IMG/VR virus record: IMGVR_UViG_3300024518_002267
Location: 1-21,129 of that record
Strand: one strand, 5' to 3'
DNA: 21,129 nt
Source of the DNA: a virus
The translations under genes were made by a program, and so were the position numbers. Below, in pieces: positions 1 through 10,600 of the stretch. Below the pieces are notes generated by a model. That model was not told where the DNA came from, searched no databases, and saw nothing but the letters and a program-made list of their open reading frames with translations. Positions within the stretch are counted from its first letter, which is position 1. Every line of letters starts with the position of its first letter.

Positions 1-213
1 TACTATGCCTTTATCTCCTTGTGCCTGAATAGACTCATCTAACGTAGCCTTAGCTGTATCCGAAAGAGAGTCCACAATACTTGAACCTGAGCCAAACAAG
101 AACTCCACAATAGGGTTACCATCATTGGCTTCAGCTAAAACCTCTAGGTCATCAATGCCTAGAACACTACCAGACTCCAGTTCAGATAAAATACGGTCTA
201 GCTTATCAGCCAA
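1..213 (-). CDS. Partial CDS, unknown; 5' end of the next late gene
   Basis: An open minus-strand frame runs from a TTG start at 213 off the left edge of the window, giving about 71 residues with no stop. The product is acidic and begins LADKLDRILSELESGSVLG, followed by a stretch rich in Asp, Glu, Ser and Gly. A GGAAG Shine-Dalgarno sequence lies about nine bases upstream of the TTG; an in-frame GTG at 222 is the alternative, but the SD would then touch the start codon. It overlaps the end of the giant gene by 8 bp, the tight packing seen throughout this arm. An acidic helical N-terminus downstream of a portal gene could suit a scaffold or virion-assembly protein, but that is only a guess from position. 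No domain is recognised. Confidence 0.6.
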   Translation of the reverse strand, partial: MADKLDRILSELESGSVLGIDDLEVLAEANDGNPIVEFLFGSGSSIVDSLSDTAKATLDESIQAQGDKGIV

Positions 214-3200
214 CGGGATCACCTTCCAGATATCGGTAGTAAATTGGGGAGAAAGAAATGTTATCGGCTAGGACACTGTATATCATTGAATCCCACAGGA
301 TGGCTATATCTTGATTGCTCTGGGCTGAGAGAGTAGCAGATCCTCCAAGTTGCTTTCGCCTATTAAGCTCAGCCTGAACAGTAGACCTCATATCTAGGTA
401 TTGGCGAACACCTTCCATATCTGCTCTGTCATCCATAACAGGAGATTTGGATATATCTCGTAAGGTCTTAATCCGAGTATCCCACTTGAGACCATCACGT
501 TGGTTGAAGTCTCTCCACCAGGCTGGGTACTTCTCTGCTATAGATTGAGTGAGTTGCCGCTTAAGGGCAGCAAGAGGTTCGGCTTCCTTAACACGAAGGC
601 TAGCAAGTCCTCTTGTTTTCATCTCCACTTCAATCATATCCATAGCCTTGATATACTCTGTCCATCCAAGCCTCTTGTCGGCTTCTTCGATAGTACCAGT
701 ATCTGGGTCCAAGGTCAAGATACGGTACCTACGCTCAGCTTCATCCCTGAACTTAGGATCATCGGTGGGAGGATTACTCAACTGCCATGCGAAAGCTGCT
801 GTGGAAAATTCACCCGTCGCCGAGTCCTCACCGATAATGAACCTACCGAACTCGGGGTACTTAGTAATCAAAGCCTCTACTGGTTCTCTAGCTTCATGGG
901 CTGTCAGTGTAGGCGGGATCCCTGTTATAGAACTAGTGCGGCTGAGGGTAAGGCTGATAAATTCACTACCAAACTGGTTAATGAAAATCTCATCCGCATC
1001 ACTAGCATAGTTCTCCTGGAGGTCACGGTATATATCTATATATGGCTTCAGTGGTGAATCGAATATAGGTTGAGCAGGTGAGGTAAAATTAGCCACTGTT
1101 TGGATTGTGAACAAGGCTCTTGCGGCTCCATGTACTTCATCAAGAGTAGGAGCATCACTACGGATACCTGCACGATATTCATAGTCCATCCATGATGCAA
1201 CATTGGCAAAATGACTTTCATAACTCTTGTCAGCCTCAGGGCCACCATACCAAGCTCGGAGTCTCTTGAGGGTTGGCGATAGTAACAGGTCTAATGAGTT
1301 GGCCTGAACACCATAAGGAAGGATAAACTTGAGGGATTCTTCAAGGTCTGGTCGATCCTTAACAATCTCATTCACTGGAGCTTGAACAATAGGGCCAAAA
1401 CCAGGCAACGGGTTATTGAGTATAAGGTTAAATGTAGTCTTACCAAACCTCATACCACCTTCAGCCAGATATTTTTGCCAGCCAGTGAGGCCTAAACTAT
1501 CCGACATCTTCTCACTCATCTGTATCTGGATGAATTCATTACCCTCATCATCCTTGACCATGAGACCAGCCTTATCAGGGGCTTGCCACAATAACTTAGC
1601 TCGACCGATGACGCTTGGGTCTTGGAGAGCAATCTTACCCCATACAGTAAGAACCTCTTCCCAAGCATTAAAGAATGGAAAAATAAATTTGAGGTTATCA
1701 GCGAACCTACTAGCTTCGGCTAAGTTATAAAGGTACTCATTCACCTGCTGTAGAGCAAAGGCTCTAGACTGTGTAGCCATTGAGGCTACTACAGCCTCGT
1801 CCAATACGTCTACACCTTGAGAGGCAAGGAGGTTACGTTGCCGCTTCATCTCTGCGGCATACACATGCTTAAAGAATGGCTGGCGACTCAAGGTATCAGT
1901 AGGTAGCCTACCATACAAATCGAATGAGGTAGATAATGTTTCCCTCATGAGTTTAATAACCTCACTATTACCGAGGGTCTGATCTACAATCTCAGCATGG
2001 ATGGTCTCAGGGCGCAATGCTTCATCCACAGAGGAAAGCATGGATTCGGTCACCTTGTTATTGAGGGCTCCATCAATGAGATCCTCGTTATAGCCCACCG
2101 TGTAATAATCAATGAGTTCATCCACATCATCAACCCATTTGGTGGTGTTACCCTCTCGCCATGGCATACGAGTGGCGTACTCTCTACCGTCTGAAGTCTT
2201 GAGCCACTTCCGTCCAGCGTCTTTTACAGCCTCTACAGTATCGTCTAGTAAGGATGCTTCCAACATAACCCTAGCCAATGGGTCTCTACCTATCTGATCC
2301 TGAAGGGCTCTGGTCCAAGCAGGGGTATAGGTCTTACTGCCCTTAGACACTGTGGACCATTGGCCTGTTGATTTCGATACAAGGTGGTCAAAGATACCTG
2401 ATTCAGTACGACCAAGAAGGAGCTCGAATTCCTGATTGATGGTTGCATTAGGCCCATTGAAAGCTGCTCTAGCAGAGGCAAGCTTTTCAGTACCAGCATC
2501 CAGAAGGTCATCATAAAACTCAGGGTCCATCATCCTTAGTCTTTGTGTACCTCTAGATACAGTACCAGCCGCTCTAGCTGACACATGGGTACCTATAGAA
2601 GCAGGAGCACCGAATAAGGTAGCTAGTCTTTGACCCCCACTAATACCTCTATCAAATGTAGCTAGAGCCTGTGGAACTTCCCCTACTTCTATAGCAGCAA
2701 GATGGTGTAGGAGACTACCCGTTTTTGCAAGGATACGGAGTTGCTCATCTGCAACGACTCTGATTGGCCAGCCTCCTCTAAGCAAAACGCTTGGCTTCCA
2801 TACATTGTAGAAGGATTCTAATAGTTCAATGGGGACATCTCTTGCGGACCCAAAACGAGTAGTCCATTTACCGACGGCACTGGACACTCTATTCAATTCC
2901 TTAACATCAGTAAGTGGGATCCAGTTCTGCAATTGTGTACCAAGGAGAGGCATGTGCATCTCTATAGTCTCACCAGTACCTTCATCATACCACCTAACTA
3001 GGTCCGTATCTGAGTCAGGTGAATAGCGGCGAGAGGCTAAAATTTTTCCAGCCGAGGTTCTACCACTACGGGCACTTTCCAAAGCCTTCTGAATTTGTTC
3101 CTTACTCATGCCTCCTCTACGAGCAGCAGCCTCAATTATTTCCTCATCCATAGCATGAGCAATACGAACCTTTTCCTGCTCAGAGACAGCGGACATCCAC

Positions 3201-5212
3201 TTCTCTCTCCAATACCCAGCCCGTTCTGAGCTAATATAGGTTTCACCTAAGAGGGAGTGGGCTTCTTCCATCTGTCTAACCACATGAACATCAGCATTGG
3301 TATCATGGACATTAACCCAAGGGTGAGGTCGTTTCTGATTTACAGACCTGAGAGGCCTAGCGAGAGAACTATTCTGATACCAATTGGAAGACCGTATAGA
3401 TTCCCTAGTTGTGGTCAATCGTGAATAACGGGGAGGAGCATCTAATACAGCTTTCTTGGACATAGCATCATACCAATTAGCCATCTCCATCTGATTGTAG
3501 ACTTGGTCAATCTCTTCCTGAACCGCTTCCTTAAGGATATCATAATCAGCCGTACCCATCTTGGCCTTATTAGACATCATACCGTGATATGCCATCTGCC
3601 TCTTTGCGTACACCTCTGGACCTAAGGCAAGGTCATCTAGTTCCTGAGTTAGAGCCTTAAGTCGAGCAAGGCTCTGAGGCGGAATGGTAACTGCATCTGG
3701 TATTTGAATGCCGAGACCCATAGCAGCTGCAAGGATAGTTCTTCCCTCAGCGTAACTAGTAGCATTAGACATAAGATCCGCAATAACATGGCCACCAGGC
3801 ACATTGTCGAAGTATACCCTACGGTTATAATCAGCGGTATTACCAACCATATCATTGATAGCCATGGTAGTTTTTTTATCACCGAGGACGTAATTAACTA
3901 AGTCTGTACCCCCATTCTTTTGGGCACGAATAGCCTGCATGTATTTGATGGCACCAGACTCACCACCAACCCCATAAGCTTCCTTAAGTCCCATTACCTC
4001 AGTATGTAAATCATTGAGGTGGTACAGATCCCCTGGCTCAATCGCTTGGCCATCAGGGGTATATAAGGTTTCATTCAAACGAGTAGCTGGTTTAAGGTGT
4101 TCAGGTACATCATCAAGATGTCGGGTAAAATCAAGTTCAGCCTGACTAAGTGGACGAGCGTTCTTTACTTTACCGCCAAGGCTATCTGTAACAGTAATGA
4201 GGTTTGCTTGCTCTGGGAACCCATCTGGACCGAATGATGGGGAACTGAAGTCATCGAGTACTACAGGGAGATCCTCTGGGTCTAGTTCTAGAAGTAGAGG
4301 CGCATCATCGGCGTTCTTGGCATACAGGTTGCTAGCGTAACGTAAAGCCTCATCTTCATCTGCCATCAAGTACAGGGCTCGGTCTCGTGTTGCATCCCCT
4401 AGCTCGGACTTCCGGACCACAGTATAAAGTGACCGACCTCTGGACCCTGTAATTTTCAAATCAAAGGCTGACTCTACACCCTCATCAACCCACTGTGGTA
4501 CAGCAGCATCCATGCCATAAGCCCTTTGAAACAGGGTAAGCTTTCTAGCTGTGTCAGGGCTCCATCTTGCTCTAGCTACCTTAACAGCTTTACCTGCTAA
4601 AATTTCAGGTTGGGTCCACCAACGAAGTGCGGCATCAATAACACCAGTAGAAAAGTTGAAGGCTATACCGCCCATAACTTCTTCCCTCTGGTAGTCAGGC
4701 ATATCCCACAATCCAAACAGATTACCTATCGTTATTTGACCAGGTGAGTTGAATTCCGTCCTCTTGTAAAGGTTACTAACATCAAGGGTAGCCTCTTCAC
4801 CGCCAGGTACAAGACTTGCAACCCCACCCAAAGCCGCACCACCTACACGAGATATGGATGCATCACCAGGCTCAAGGCCAGGGATTACACTATCAAGGCC
4901 TAGAGGAACTTGACCTAGAGCCGTTTGCATCTCATTGGAATAAATCAACTCACCTTGTTTAAAGACCTCACCAATAACGTCATCTATTGGTGTTACTTCC
5001 TTAACAAACCCACTAACCGTAGCAAGGCCTGTACTAGTAAATACATCCTCTAAGCCTTCTGAGACTTGACCAAAGCCCGTAGCAAAAGGATCACCAAGAC
5101 CTATCTCCTCATCAAGAGGGACCCGGGCAAGGTCAATAGCAAAGCCAATAGGAGCAGAGGCTATATCTGCTGCACCTTCAAATACCTTTTTGAATCTGTC
5201 CTGCCAACCCAT
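206..5212 (-). CDS. Giant virion-associated protein (1668 aa), function unknown
   Basis: This is the longest gene in the window, about a quarter of its length. It starts at ATG 5212 after a clear GGGGAGAGG Shine-Dalgarno, and its start shares one base with the TAA of the preceding gene. The N-terminus (about 1-200) is Gly/Ala-rich with weakly hydrophobic segments. Residues about 261-320 (SLYTVVRKSE onward, with LYLMADEDEALRYA) have a pattern loosely like an ADP-ribosyltransferase-type fold; I rate this weakly. Around residues 1165-1210 lies an aromatic stretch (FIFPFFNAWEEVLTVWGK) of a kind I associate with very large internal virion proteins of actinophages. Most of the protein looks helical and charged, without a signal peptide or clear transmembrane helix. 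Its place after the portal fits an ejected inner-virion protein or a polyvalent minor capsid protein. A role as tape measure is possible but the sequence is not obviously coiled-coil. Confidence 0.8.
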   Translation of the reverse strand: MGWQDRFKKVFEGAADIASAPIGFAIDLARVPLDEEIGLGDPFATGFGQVSEGLEDVFTSTGLATVSGFVKEVTPIDDVIGEVFKQGELIYSNEMQTALGQVPLGLDSVIPGLEPGDASISRVGGAALGGVASLVPGGEEATLDVSNLYKRTEFNSPGQITIGNLFGLWDMPDYQREEVMGGIAFNFSTGVIDAALRWWTQPEILAGKAVKVARARWSPDTARKLTLFQRAYGMDAAVPQWVDEGVESAFDLKITGSRGRSLYTVVRKSELGDATRDRALYLMADEDEALRYASNLYAKNADDAPLLLELDPEDLPVVLDDFSSPSFGPDGFPEQANLITVTDSLGGKVKNARPLSQAELDFTRHLDDVPEHLKPATRLNETLYTPDGQAIEPGDLYHLNDLHTEVMGLKEAYGVGGESGAIKYMQAIRAQKNGGTDLVNYVLGDKKTTMAINDMVGNTADYNRRVYFDNVPGGHVIADLMSNATSYAEGRTILAAAMGLGIQIPDAVTIPPQSLARLKALTQELDDLALGPEVYAKRQMAYHGMMSNKAKMGTADYDILKEAVQEEIDQVYNQMEMANWYDAMSKKAVLDAPPRYSRLTTTRESIRSSNWYQNSSLARPLRSVNQKRPHPWVNVHDTNADVHVVRQMEEAHSLLGETYISSERAGYWREKWMSAVSEQEKVRIAHAMDEEIIEAAARRGGMSKEQIQKALESARSGRTSAGKILASRRYSPDSDTDLVRWYDEGTGETIEMHMPLLGTQLQNWIPLTDVKELNRVSSAVGKWTTRFGSARDVPIELLESFYNVWKPSVLLRGGWPIRVVADEQLRILAKTGSLLHHLAAIEVGEVPQALATFDRGISGGQRLATLFGAPASIGTHVSARAAGTVSRGTQRLRMMDPEFYDDLLDAGTEKLASARAAFNGPNATINQEFELLLGRTESGIFDHLVSKSTGQWSTVSKGSKTYTPAWTRALQDQIGRDPLARVMLEASLLDDTVEAVKDAGRKWLKTSDGREYATRMPWREGNTTKWVDDVDELIDYYTVGYNEDLIDGALNNKVTESMLSSVDEALRPETIHAEIVDQTLGNSEVIKLMRETLSTSFDLYGRLPTDTLSRQPFFKHVYAAEMKRQRNLLASQGVDVLDEAVVASMATQSRAFALQQVNEYLYNLAEASRFADNLKFIFPFFNAWEEVLTVWGKIALQDPSVIGRAKLLWQAPDKAGLMVKDDEGNEFIQIQMSEKMSDSLGLTGWQKYLAEGGMRFGKTTFNLILNNPLPGFGPIVQAPVNEIVKDRPDLEESLKFILPYGVQANSLDLLLSPTLKRLRAWYGGPEADKSYESHFANVASWMDYEYRAGIRSDAPTLDEVHGAARALFTIQTVANFTSPAQPIFDSPLKPYIDIYRDLQENYASDADEIFINQFGSEFISLTLSRTSSITGIPPTLTAHEAREPVEALITKYPEFGRFIIGEDSATGEFSTAAFAWQLSNPPTDDPKFRDEAERRYRILTLDPDTGTIEEADKRLGWTEYIKAMDMIEVEMKTRGLASLRVKEAEPLAALKRQLTQSIAEKYPAWWRDFNQRDGLKWDTRIKTLRDISKSPVMDDRADMEGVRQYLDMRSTVQAELNRRKQLGGSATLSAQSNQDIAILWDSMIYSVLADNISFSPIYYRYLEGDPVG

Positions 5213-5712
5213 TACCTCTCCCCTGGGAACTTAGGGACTTGATGAGGTTGAATACCTAGTTGAGCCCGTAACCTTTGAGCAAGGATCTTCGTCTGAGTAG
5301 TAGCATTGGGCAATGATGCCAAGCGCATAAGCATCGGGTACCACGATTTGACTTGCTGTGCGGATAGTTCTTGGTTCAGTTTATCAGGACTAGGTAAAAG
5401 ACTCTCAGGTCCTGCACCTGGACCATTGCTAATACCAGAAGTAACAGGCTCACCAGGGAACTGTGTAGGGTTCCCTAGGAGACTACCATTCTGAGCATTG
5501 AGTGAGTCCAATGGAATTTGAGACAAAGACCTACGAATAGGCCCAGCATCACCATGAGCCACAGTAGGGGTATCAGTAGGTACTGGTGTACCTGGTGTAC
5601 CTGGCAAAGCACTCAGGTCAGACCTATTAGGTCCCTGAGCGAACGGAACAGATGCTGGTCGAGGTACTCCATCTGGTACCCTTGCTCCACCTCGACCTGA
5701 ACGGTCGGTCAT
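5212..5712 (-). CDS. Pro/Gly-rich small protein, probable virion accessory
   Basis: 166 residues. ATG 5712 follows AGGGAAG and the stop of the previous gene (TAA then ATG, no gap). The stop TAA shares its last base with the ATG of the giant gene (TAATG), so the two are probably translationally coupled. The first about 115 residues are low-complexity, rich in Pro, Gly, Ser and Thr (for example GTPGTPVPTDTPT), and look disordered. The C-terminal about 50 residues (from ELSAQQVKSWYPMLMRLA) look helical and end in a short Pro-rich tail. No family is recognised. Its position between portal and giant virion protein suggests an assembly or linker role, which is inference only. Confidence 0.75.
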   Translation of the reverse strand: MTDRSGRGGARVPDGVPRPASVPFAQGPNRSDLSALPGTPGTPVPTDTPTVAHGDAGPIRRSLSQIPLDSLNAQNGSLLGNPTQFPGEPVTSGISNGPGAGPESLLPSPDKLNQELSAQQVKSWYPMLMRLASLPNATTQTKILAQRLRAQLGIQPHQVPKFPGER

Positions 5713-5892
5713 TTACTTCCCTAGGTTCTTATTAAGAGCTTTGTGGTTGGTCTCTACTGTGGGAACTCCACCGACCTTATCATCAGAGGTTCCCTCATTC
5801 TTACGGTAATTGACGTTACCGCCATCACCGCTAGGAGCGGAACCTCCACCCTCTTCCTTACTACCCTTGCTTCCTTTTCTAATCATTGGCAT
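5713..5892 (-). CDS. Small Gly/Lys-rich protein (59 aa)
   Basis: This gene is easy to miss because of its size. A minus-strand frame of 59 codons fills the gap between portal and the 166-aa protein exactly. Its ATG (5892-5890) shares one base with the portal stop (TAATG), a GGGAGG Shine-Dalgarno lies five bases upstream, and its TAA is followed directly by the next ATG. The product begins MPMIRKGSKGSKEEGGGSAP and stays Gly-, Lys-, Asn- and Asp-rich, so it is probably disordered. It continues the low-complexity character of the portal C-terminus. Function unknown. Confidence 0.7.
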   Translation of the reverse strand: MPMIRKGSKGSKEEGGGSAPSGDGGNVNYRKNEGTSDDKVGGVPTVETNHKALNKNLGK

Positions 5893-7601
5893 TATTGCCT
5901 CCCTTGGCCTAGTGCCAGTAGTTGTGATGGAGATGGTATGTTTGGTATTGCTGGAGGAGCTCCGGGTGCAGCGCCTGGCGGCAGAGGTGCACCTGGAGCA
6001 CCCTCACCCGGAGCGCCTAGTTCTTGAGGTTCGGGGAATGGGTTTTCATTGATCCACTTATATGGTTCCTTACCCTCTTGAATTGCTTTCATCCACTCAG
6101 TCATATGGTTAATGAGAGAAGCGGGAGCTTGTTGAGCTACCATTTCAAAGACAATCTTTTCCAGACGGTCAAGCAAAACCTTACGTCTAGTCTCAGATAC
6201 AGACTTGATATATGGCAAATTCTCCATAACAGTTTGTTCATCCACAAACCCTTGAGCAGCGGTTTGCATCAATTCGGTAAAGCCCTCAAGTCCACCAACT
6301 CCAATACCAAAATCAACAGCTACATTCCTATACCCCATGATGTCTTTACGGGGCGTATAGGTATCTTGGAATTGTTCACCCTTAGCTTTGCCATAGATTT
6401 CTTTCTTGACATTAGGATAAATCTTCTCATCAATGGCAAGAGCAGCAGCCTTAACAAATTCAACGTCAGGTTTCATGAGGTCCCAATAATCAAGAACCAT
6501 CTGAGTGGCATCTTGATTCAAGGCTTGTACTCCACGACCCGTAACTGTACCAGAGCCTGGAGCTTCACCTTGTAGGGATTCTGTATCATGGTTCATAACA
6601 CGAATCAAACGGTCAAGGACATCAAGGTCTCTTTCAATCTGGAGCTCTCCAGGTGGAGACAGGAATTCAGCATTACCTTGCTGGTCCATAATCTCAATGA
6701 CTCGTTCCTGGTGGTCAATGTTGTTAAGGCCTCTGATAACCAACCATGGCCAAACCACATTACCATTATAGGTAAGCTTCTGATTAAGGATCCTTATGTA
6801 TGCAAGCACCAACCCAATGTTCTGTTCAAACTGGCTCTGTCCCCCTAGCTGATTAGGCACATATTGTGAAGTCATACGCACCGGCACAAAGCCTAATTCA
6901 TGACCAACCTCAAAAACCTTTTCCTCGTTAACAAGGAGAGACATTACTTCTTTATCCATATAAGTGATAACAGATACAGGAGTAAGGCCGGTTGACATAC
7001 CTAAAGCTCTTTCTACCTCAGGTATACCATCATATGTATCAAGGACAGATGAGGCAGTCATAGATTCATTCAAGACCACGCTACCCATACTCATGGTATG
7101 CATTTGAGGTTCACTTAACATGCCATATGCAGTAGAGGATAGAGGTATGCTACCAGCACCTGGCTCAGGGAGAACAATACGAGGATCTTTGACAAAGTAC
7201 CTAGGGCCCTTAAGTACAGGATCTGGCATCACTCCGATAGCAGAAGCACCAAAGCCAACAAGATACCAAGAGTACCACTTCATAAGGCTATTGATACTGG
7301 ACTGATTATCGTAGTGAGTAAGGATATGTTCTACCTTGTCAGCCCTACGTTGAGTGATCCTCTGTAGACTGTTAGGCGGTACATGATTGGTAGGGATCTT
7401 ACCCACCATCTTTGAATAGCGATCCCAACCTAACTTGATCCAGTTAGCTACCTTAGGGACTTCACCTCTACGAAACTCAGCCGGCCATAATTGGTCATAA
7501 TTTCCATGGTATACATCAAGAAGGATATCCCAACGAGAATGAGCTTCTCGCCAATAGTCAAGGAGCTCCATTCGATGATTGAGGATCTGTTTCTCGTCCA
7601 C
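5892..7601 (-). CDS. Portal protein
   Basis: Probable portal: the dodecameric ring at the capsid vertex through which DNA is packaged and ejected. The call rests on size (569 residues from the GTG chosen here), an acidic/aromatic N-terminal helical region (YWREAHSRWDILLDVYHGNY), a beta-rich middle (YFVKDPRIVLPEPGAG, then FVPVRMTSQYVPNQLGG), and a helical crown-like part with a long helix ending in LEKIVFEMVAQQAPAS. The last about 41 residues are Gly/Pro/Ala-rich and probably disordered. A longer reading uses TTG at 7613, but GTG at 7601 has GGAG six bases upstream and shares one base with the preceding TAG (TAGTG), the same junction style as its neighbours, so I prefer it. The fold assignment is by pattern, not alignment. 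Confidence 0.8.
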   Translation of the reverse strand: MDEKQILNHRMELLDYWREAHSRWDILLDVYHGNYDQLWPAEFRRGEVPKVANWIKLGWDRYSKMVGKIPTNHVPPNSLQRITQRRADKVEHILTHYDNQSSINSLMKWYSWYLVGFGASAIGVMPDPVLKGPRYFVKDPRIVLPEPGAGSIPLSSTAYGMLSEPQMHTMSMGSVVLNESMTASSVLDTYDGIPEVERALGMSTGLTPVSVITYMDKEVMSLLVNEEKVFEVGHELGFVPVRMTSQYVPNQLGGQSQFEQNIGLVLAYIRILNQKLTYNGNVVWPWLVIRGLNNIDHQERVIEIMDQQGNAEFLSPPGELQIERDLDVLDRLIRVMNHDTESLQGEAPGSGTVTGRGVQALNQDATQMVLDYWDLMKPDVEFVKAAALAIDEKIYPNVKKEIYGKAKGEQFQDTYTPRKDIMGYRNVAVDFGIGVGGLEGFTELMQTAAQGFVDEQTVMENLPYIKSVSETRRKVLLDRLEKIVFEMVAQQAPASLINHMTEWMKAIQEGKEPYKWINENPFPEPQELGAPGEGAPGAPLPPGAAPGAPPAIPNIPSPSQLLALGQGRQ

Positions 7602-10600
7602 TAACCGCTCCAATCACTCATTGTAGTAGTAGCTCTAGGTTGATCGTCGCCCCCAAGCTCTGGGCCTAACCCGTTTAAAAGAGCTTGAAGTAGACCCGGT
7701 TCAATTGCCACTGGCCCCGGTGCTACTGTAGGGTCATTGGCTGAGGTTAGCTGTTGCATGATGGCTGGTATTATATCCTGAGTTGATCCTGCACCTAAAT
7801 CTACAGTCGGATCATACGCTAAAACGAGTTGGTTTGCAACATCAGGATAAATAACAATACCTCCACCTATAGCAGGATCAACACCTACAAGAAGCGTTTG
7901 TAGTAAGGCAGGAGTTATAAACACTGCCCCAGGTGCTACCACAGGATCATATGTGACAACCAATTGCTGTACCAAACCGGGGACTATATCTACCACATAA
8001 GTAAGGGTAGGGTCTATAGCGATCAGTAATTCCTGAACCAAACCTGGGTGAAGATTCATATCCAATTGAGGCAAGAAAGTAACTATCAACTGAGACATTA
8101 AGGCGGGACTAATATCCACAGAACCCGTTGTCAGAGTTGGATTAAAGGCTATCAGGAGTTGTTGTACTAATGCAGGACTAATGTTTACAGCCCCTACAGC
8201 TATTGAGGGGTCAAAGGTATTAACCAGTTCCTGAGCCAACCCCGGTGTAATATCCGCTACATAGGTAAGAGTTGGATCAAGGCCCACTATCAACTGTTGG
8301 ATCAAAGTAGGTATGATGTCCGCAGTAGTTGTGAGAGTCGGATCATAGGATTGTACCAACCTCTGAGCTAGTGCTGGTGATATATCCACGCTCCCAGGGG
8401 TGACAGTGGGATCAAATCCAAGAGCTAACTGCTGAGCCAAGCTAGGCGATATATCAACCGGCCCTGTAGTTAGGGTTGGCAAGAAGGTTTGAATGAGTTG
8501 AACAGCCAAGGAAGGAGACACGCTTACTGTGGTAGTTAGTGAAGGATCAAAAGCTACCGCCAACTGTTGCAATAAGCCTGGAGTAATATCCACTAACCCG
8601 GGAGTAACTGTCTGAGACAAAGCCGTGATAAGTTGTGAAGCTATGGCTGGAGTAATATCCAAGGAGGAAGATGGCGTATAGGTAATCTCAAGTCGAGGCT
8701 CAGTGTATGTTACGGACTCATACATATGAACGGCTTTAACGTCCGTATTAGTGTAAGCATCAGGGTCAAGAACAAACTGGATATACTCTGTATCAAGTGG
8801 CCCATATGAATCTACTAGCTCTTGAATAATGGCCTTTATATCTGGAGATGTAAGGTCAGCATCACCTCCAGCAGTATCCAGTATCCACTTTACTGTGGCT
8901 GTAGTGGGCGTAATGCCATCAAGGGTTGCCCACGATGTAGGAGCAGAGGGGTTATCGGAATCATCACCAACAACATCAATTTCCACATCAGTAGTAGCTC
9001 CGTCTACCCACATCTTGAGAACGGCTGAATCTATGGTTGCACCTACAAGATCATCTGTAAGCTGGAACCTGAAATACATATGAGATGCGTCACCATCATC
9101 ACCAACGGTCTCTACTGTACCAGTAGCACTAAAGGTAGTTGGTGAAAATCCAAACCCATCATTCCCACCAGCATTAATTGCCAGATTCATTGAGGTGATA
9201 GCACTAACAGAAGGTGCAAAAGTAGCTATCAGTTGGGCCTTTAAAGCGGGTGAAATATCAACAGCCCCAACTGAAGCAACAGGGGCAAAGGCGGCTGTTA
9301 AGCTGGAGGCTAAACTCGGAGAAATGTCCTGTGCAGTTACACCTGCAAGCGTATCGAGTGCGACACCTGTGATCCCGACACGGTTGGCAGGGAAGTCTCT
9401 CGTCTGATCACCTGTGCCGGATTCGAGTCGCATATCGAGCGACATGTACTCCGTAGACCCCAACGCTTTCGCTGCGATACCTGCGGCACGGCCACCGAAC
9501 TTCAACCCCGTAGTCGATTGATCGCCACGGTGAAACGACAACCCCGACCCGTACTGAACAATAGTTCCTGTTCGTGACCACCGGAAATGATGGGTGACAC
9601 GGGTAGAGTTTGTGGTTGACGTTTGTGTGGTGAACCATGCACCGAACAGCAGCATGTCGTGGTCGTCGGCGGTGCCGTTGATCCGGTCAGTGTTCGTAAC
9701 CGTCGAGTGAATACCAAGGTCGTCCTCGTCCTCGGCGTCCTGTGGGAACACACCCGTTGTCTGACCGTCCCTGGCTGTGGAGTGCCTGGTGCGAATGTAG
9801 TCTGCGGTGTCGGGCAGTTTGATGGCGGTGAGTTGCACTTCCTCCATCGAATACGAAGTCGAGGTTTCACCGACAGCCACCGTATCAACCGTCAACACAT
9901 CGTTCGCAGCCACATCAAGAATGACCGGCAACGCCGCCCACGACTCGATTGAACCGTCCGAACCGCGGGACATGTTCAAACCCCACGTACCACCGTTGAT
10001 ATTGGCATCGTTGAGCATCAACTTGTGGATGGCACCGTTACGGGTCGTGCCTGATGTCTGCCCGAATGTGTTCAAGATGACTAGGTAATGGCCCGCCGAT
10101 TTCAGCGTGACATCTGTTCCGGACACCCATTCGGCAACTGCCGAGTCAGTCTCCACGTCCTGCGTGTCAAACGAGATGGTCGTAAAAGCTGCATCAGCGG
10201 GGATACCGACACCCGTACCCTGCGCCGATGTCAACGACTGAGCAGCGGCCCTACGGACCTGTATCCAATCAGCCCCGTCATCCAACCGTATAATCTGGAT
10301 GCCACACGAATCCGCTATCTGGTCAGCCAACGCAACAGACGTGTCACCGAAGTTTTGGACCCACACTGTTACGTCATCTGCCGACGAACCAACAACCGTA
10401 TGGTCAACATACGAAGCCGTAATAACGTGGCATTCATCTGCGGAACCTGAGTCACGCAGATACCCGGATGCGTTACCTGAAATGCCAGTCAGGTTCGTGC
10501 CACCGACCTTGACTTGGGTACGAACAACAGCACGGTTGTTGTTCCCAAGGTCGATACCGTTCCACGATGTTGTGGTGAGTATCAGGTAGCGGCCCGTGTT

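Noticed and set aside
7661-8659. CRISPR-like or direct DNA repeat array with a 69-bp period
   Set aside because: The repeats are protein-coding in one frame and diverge at the DNA level; there are no identical repeats with unique spacers.
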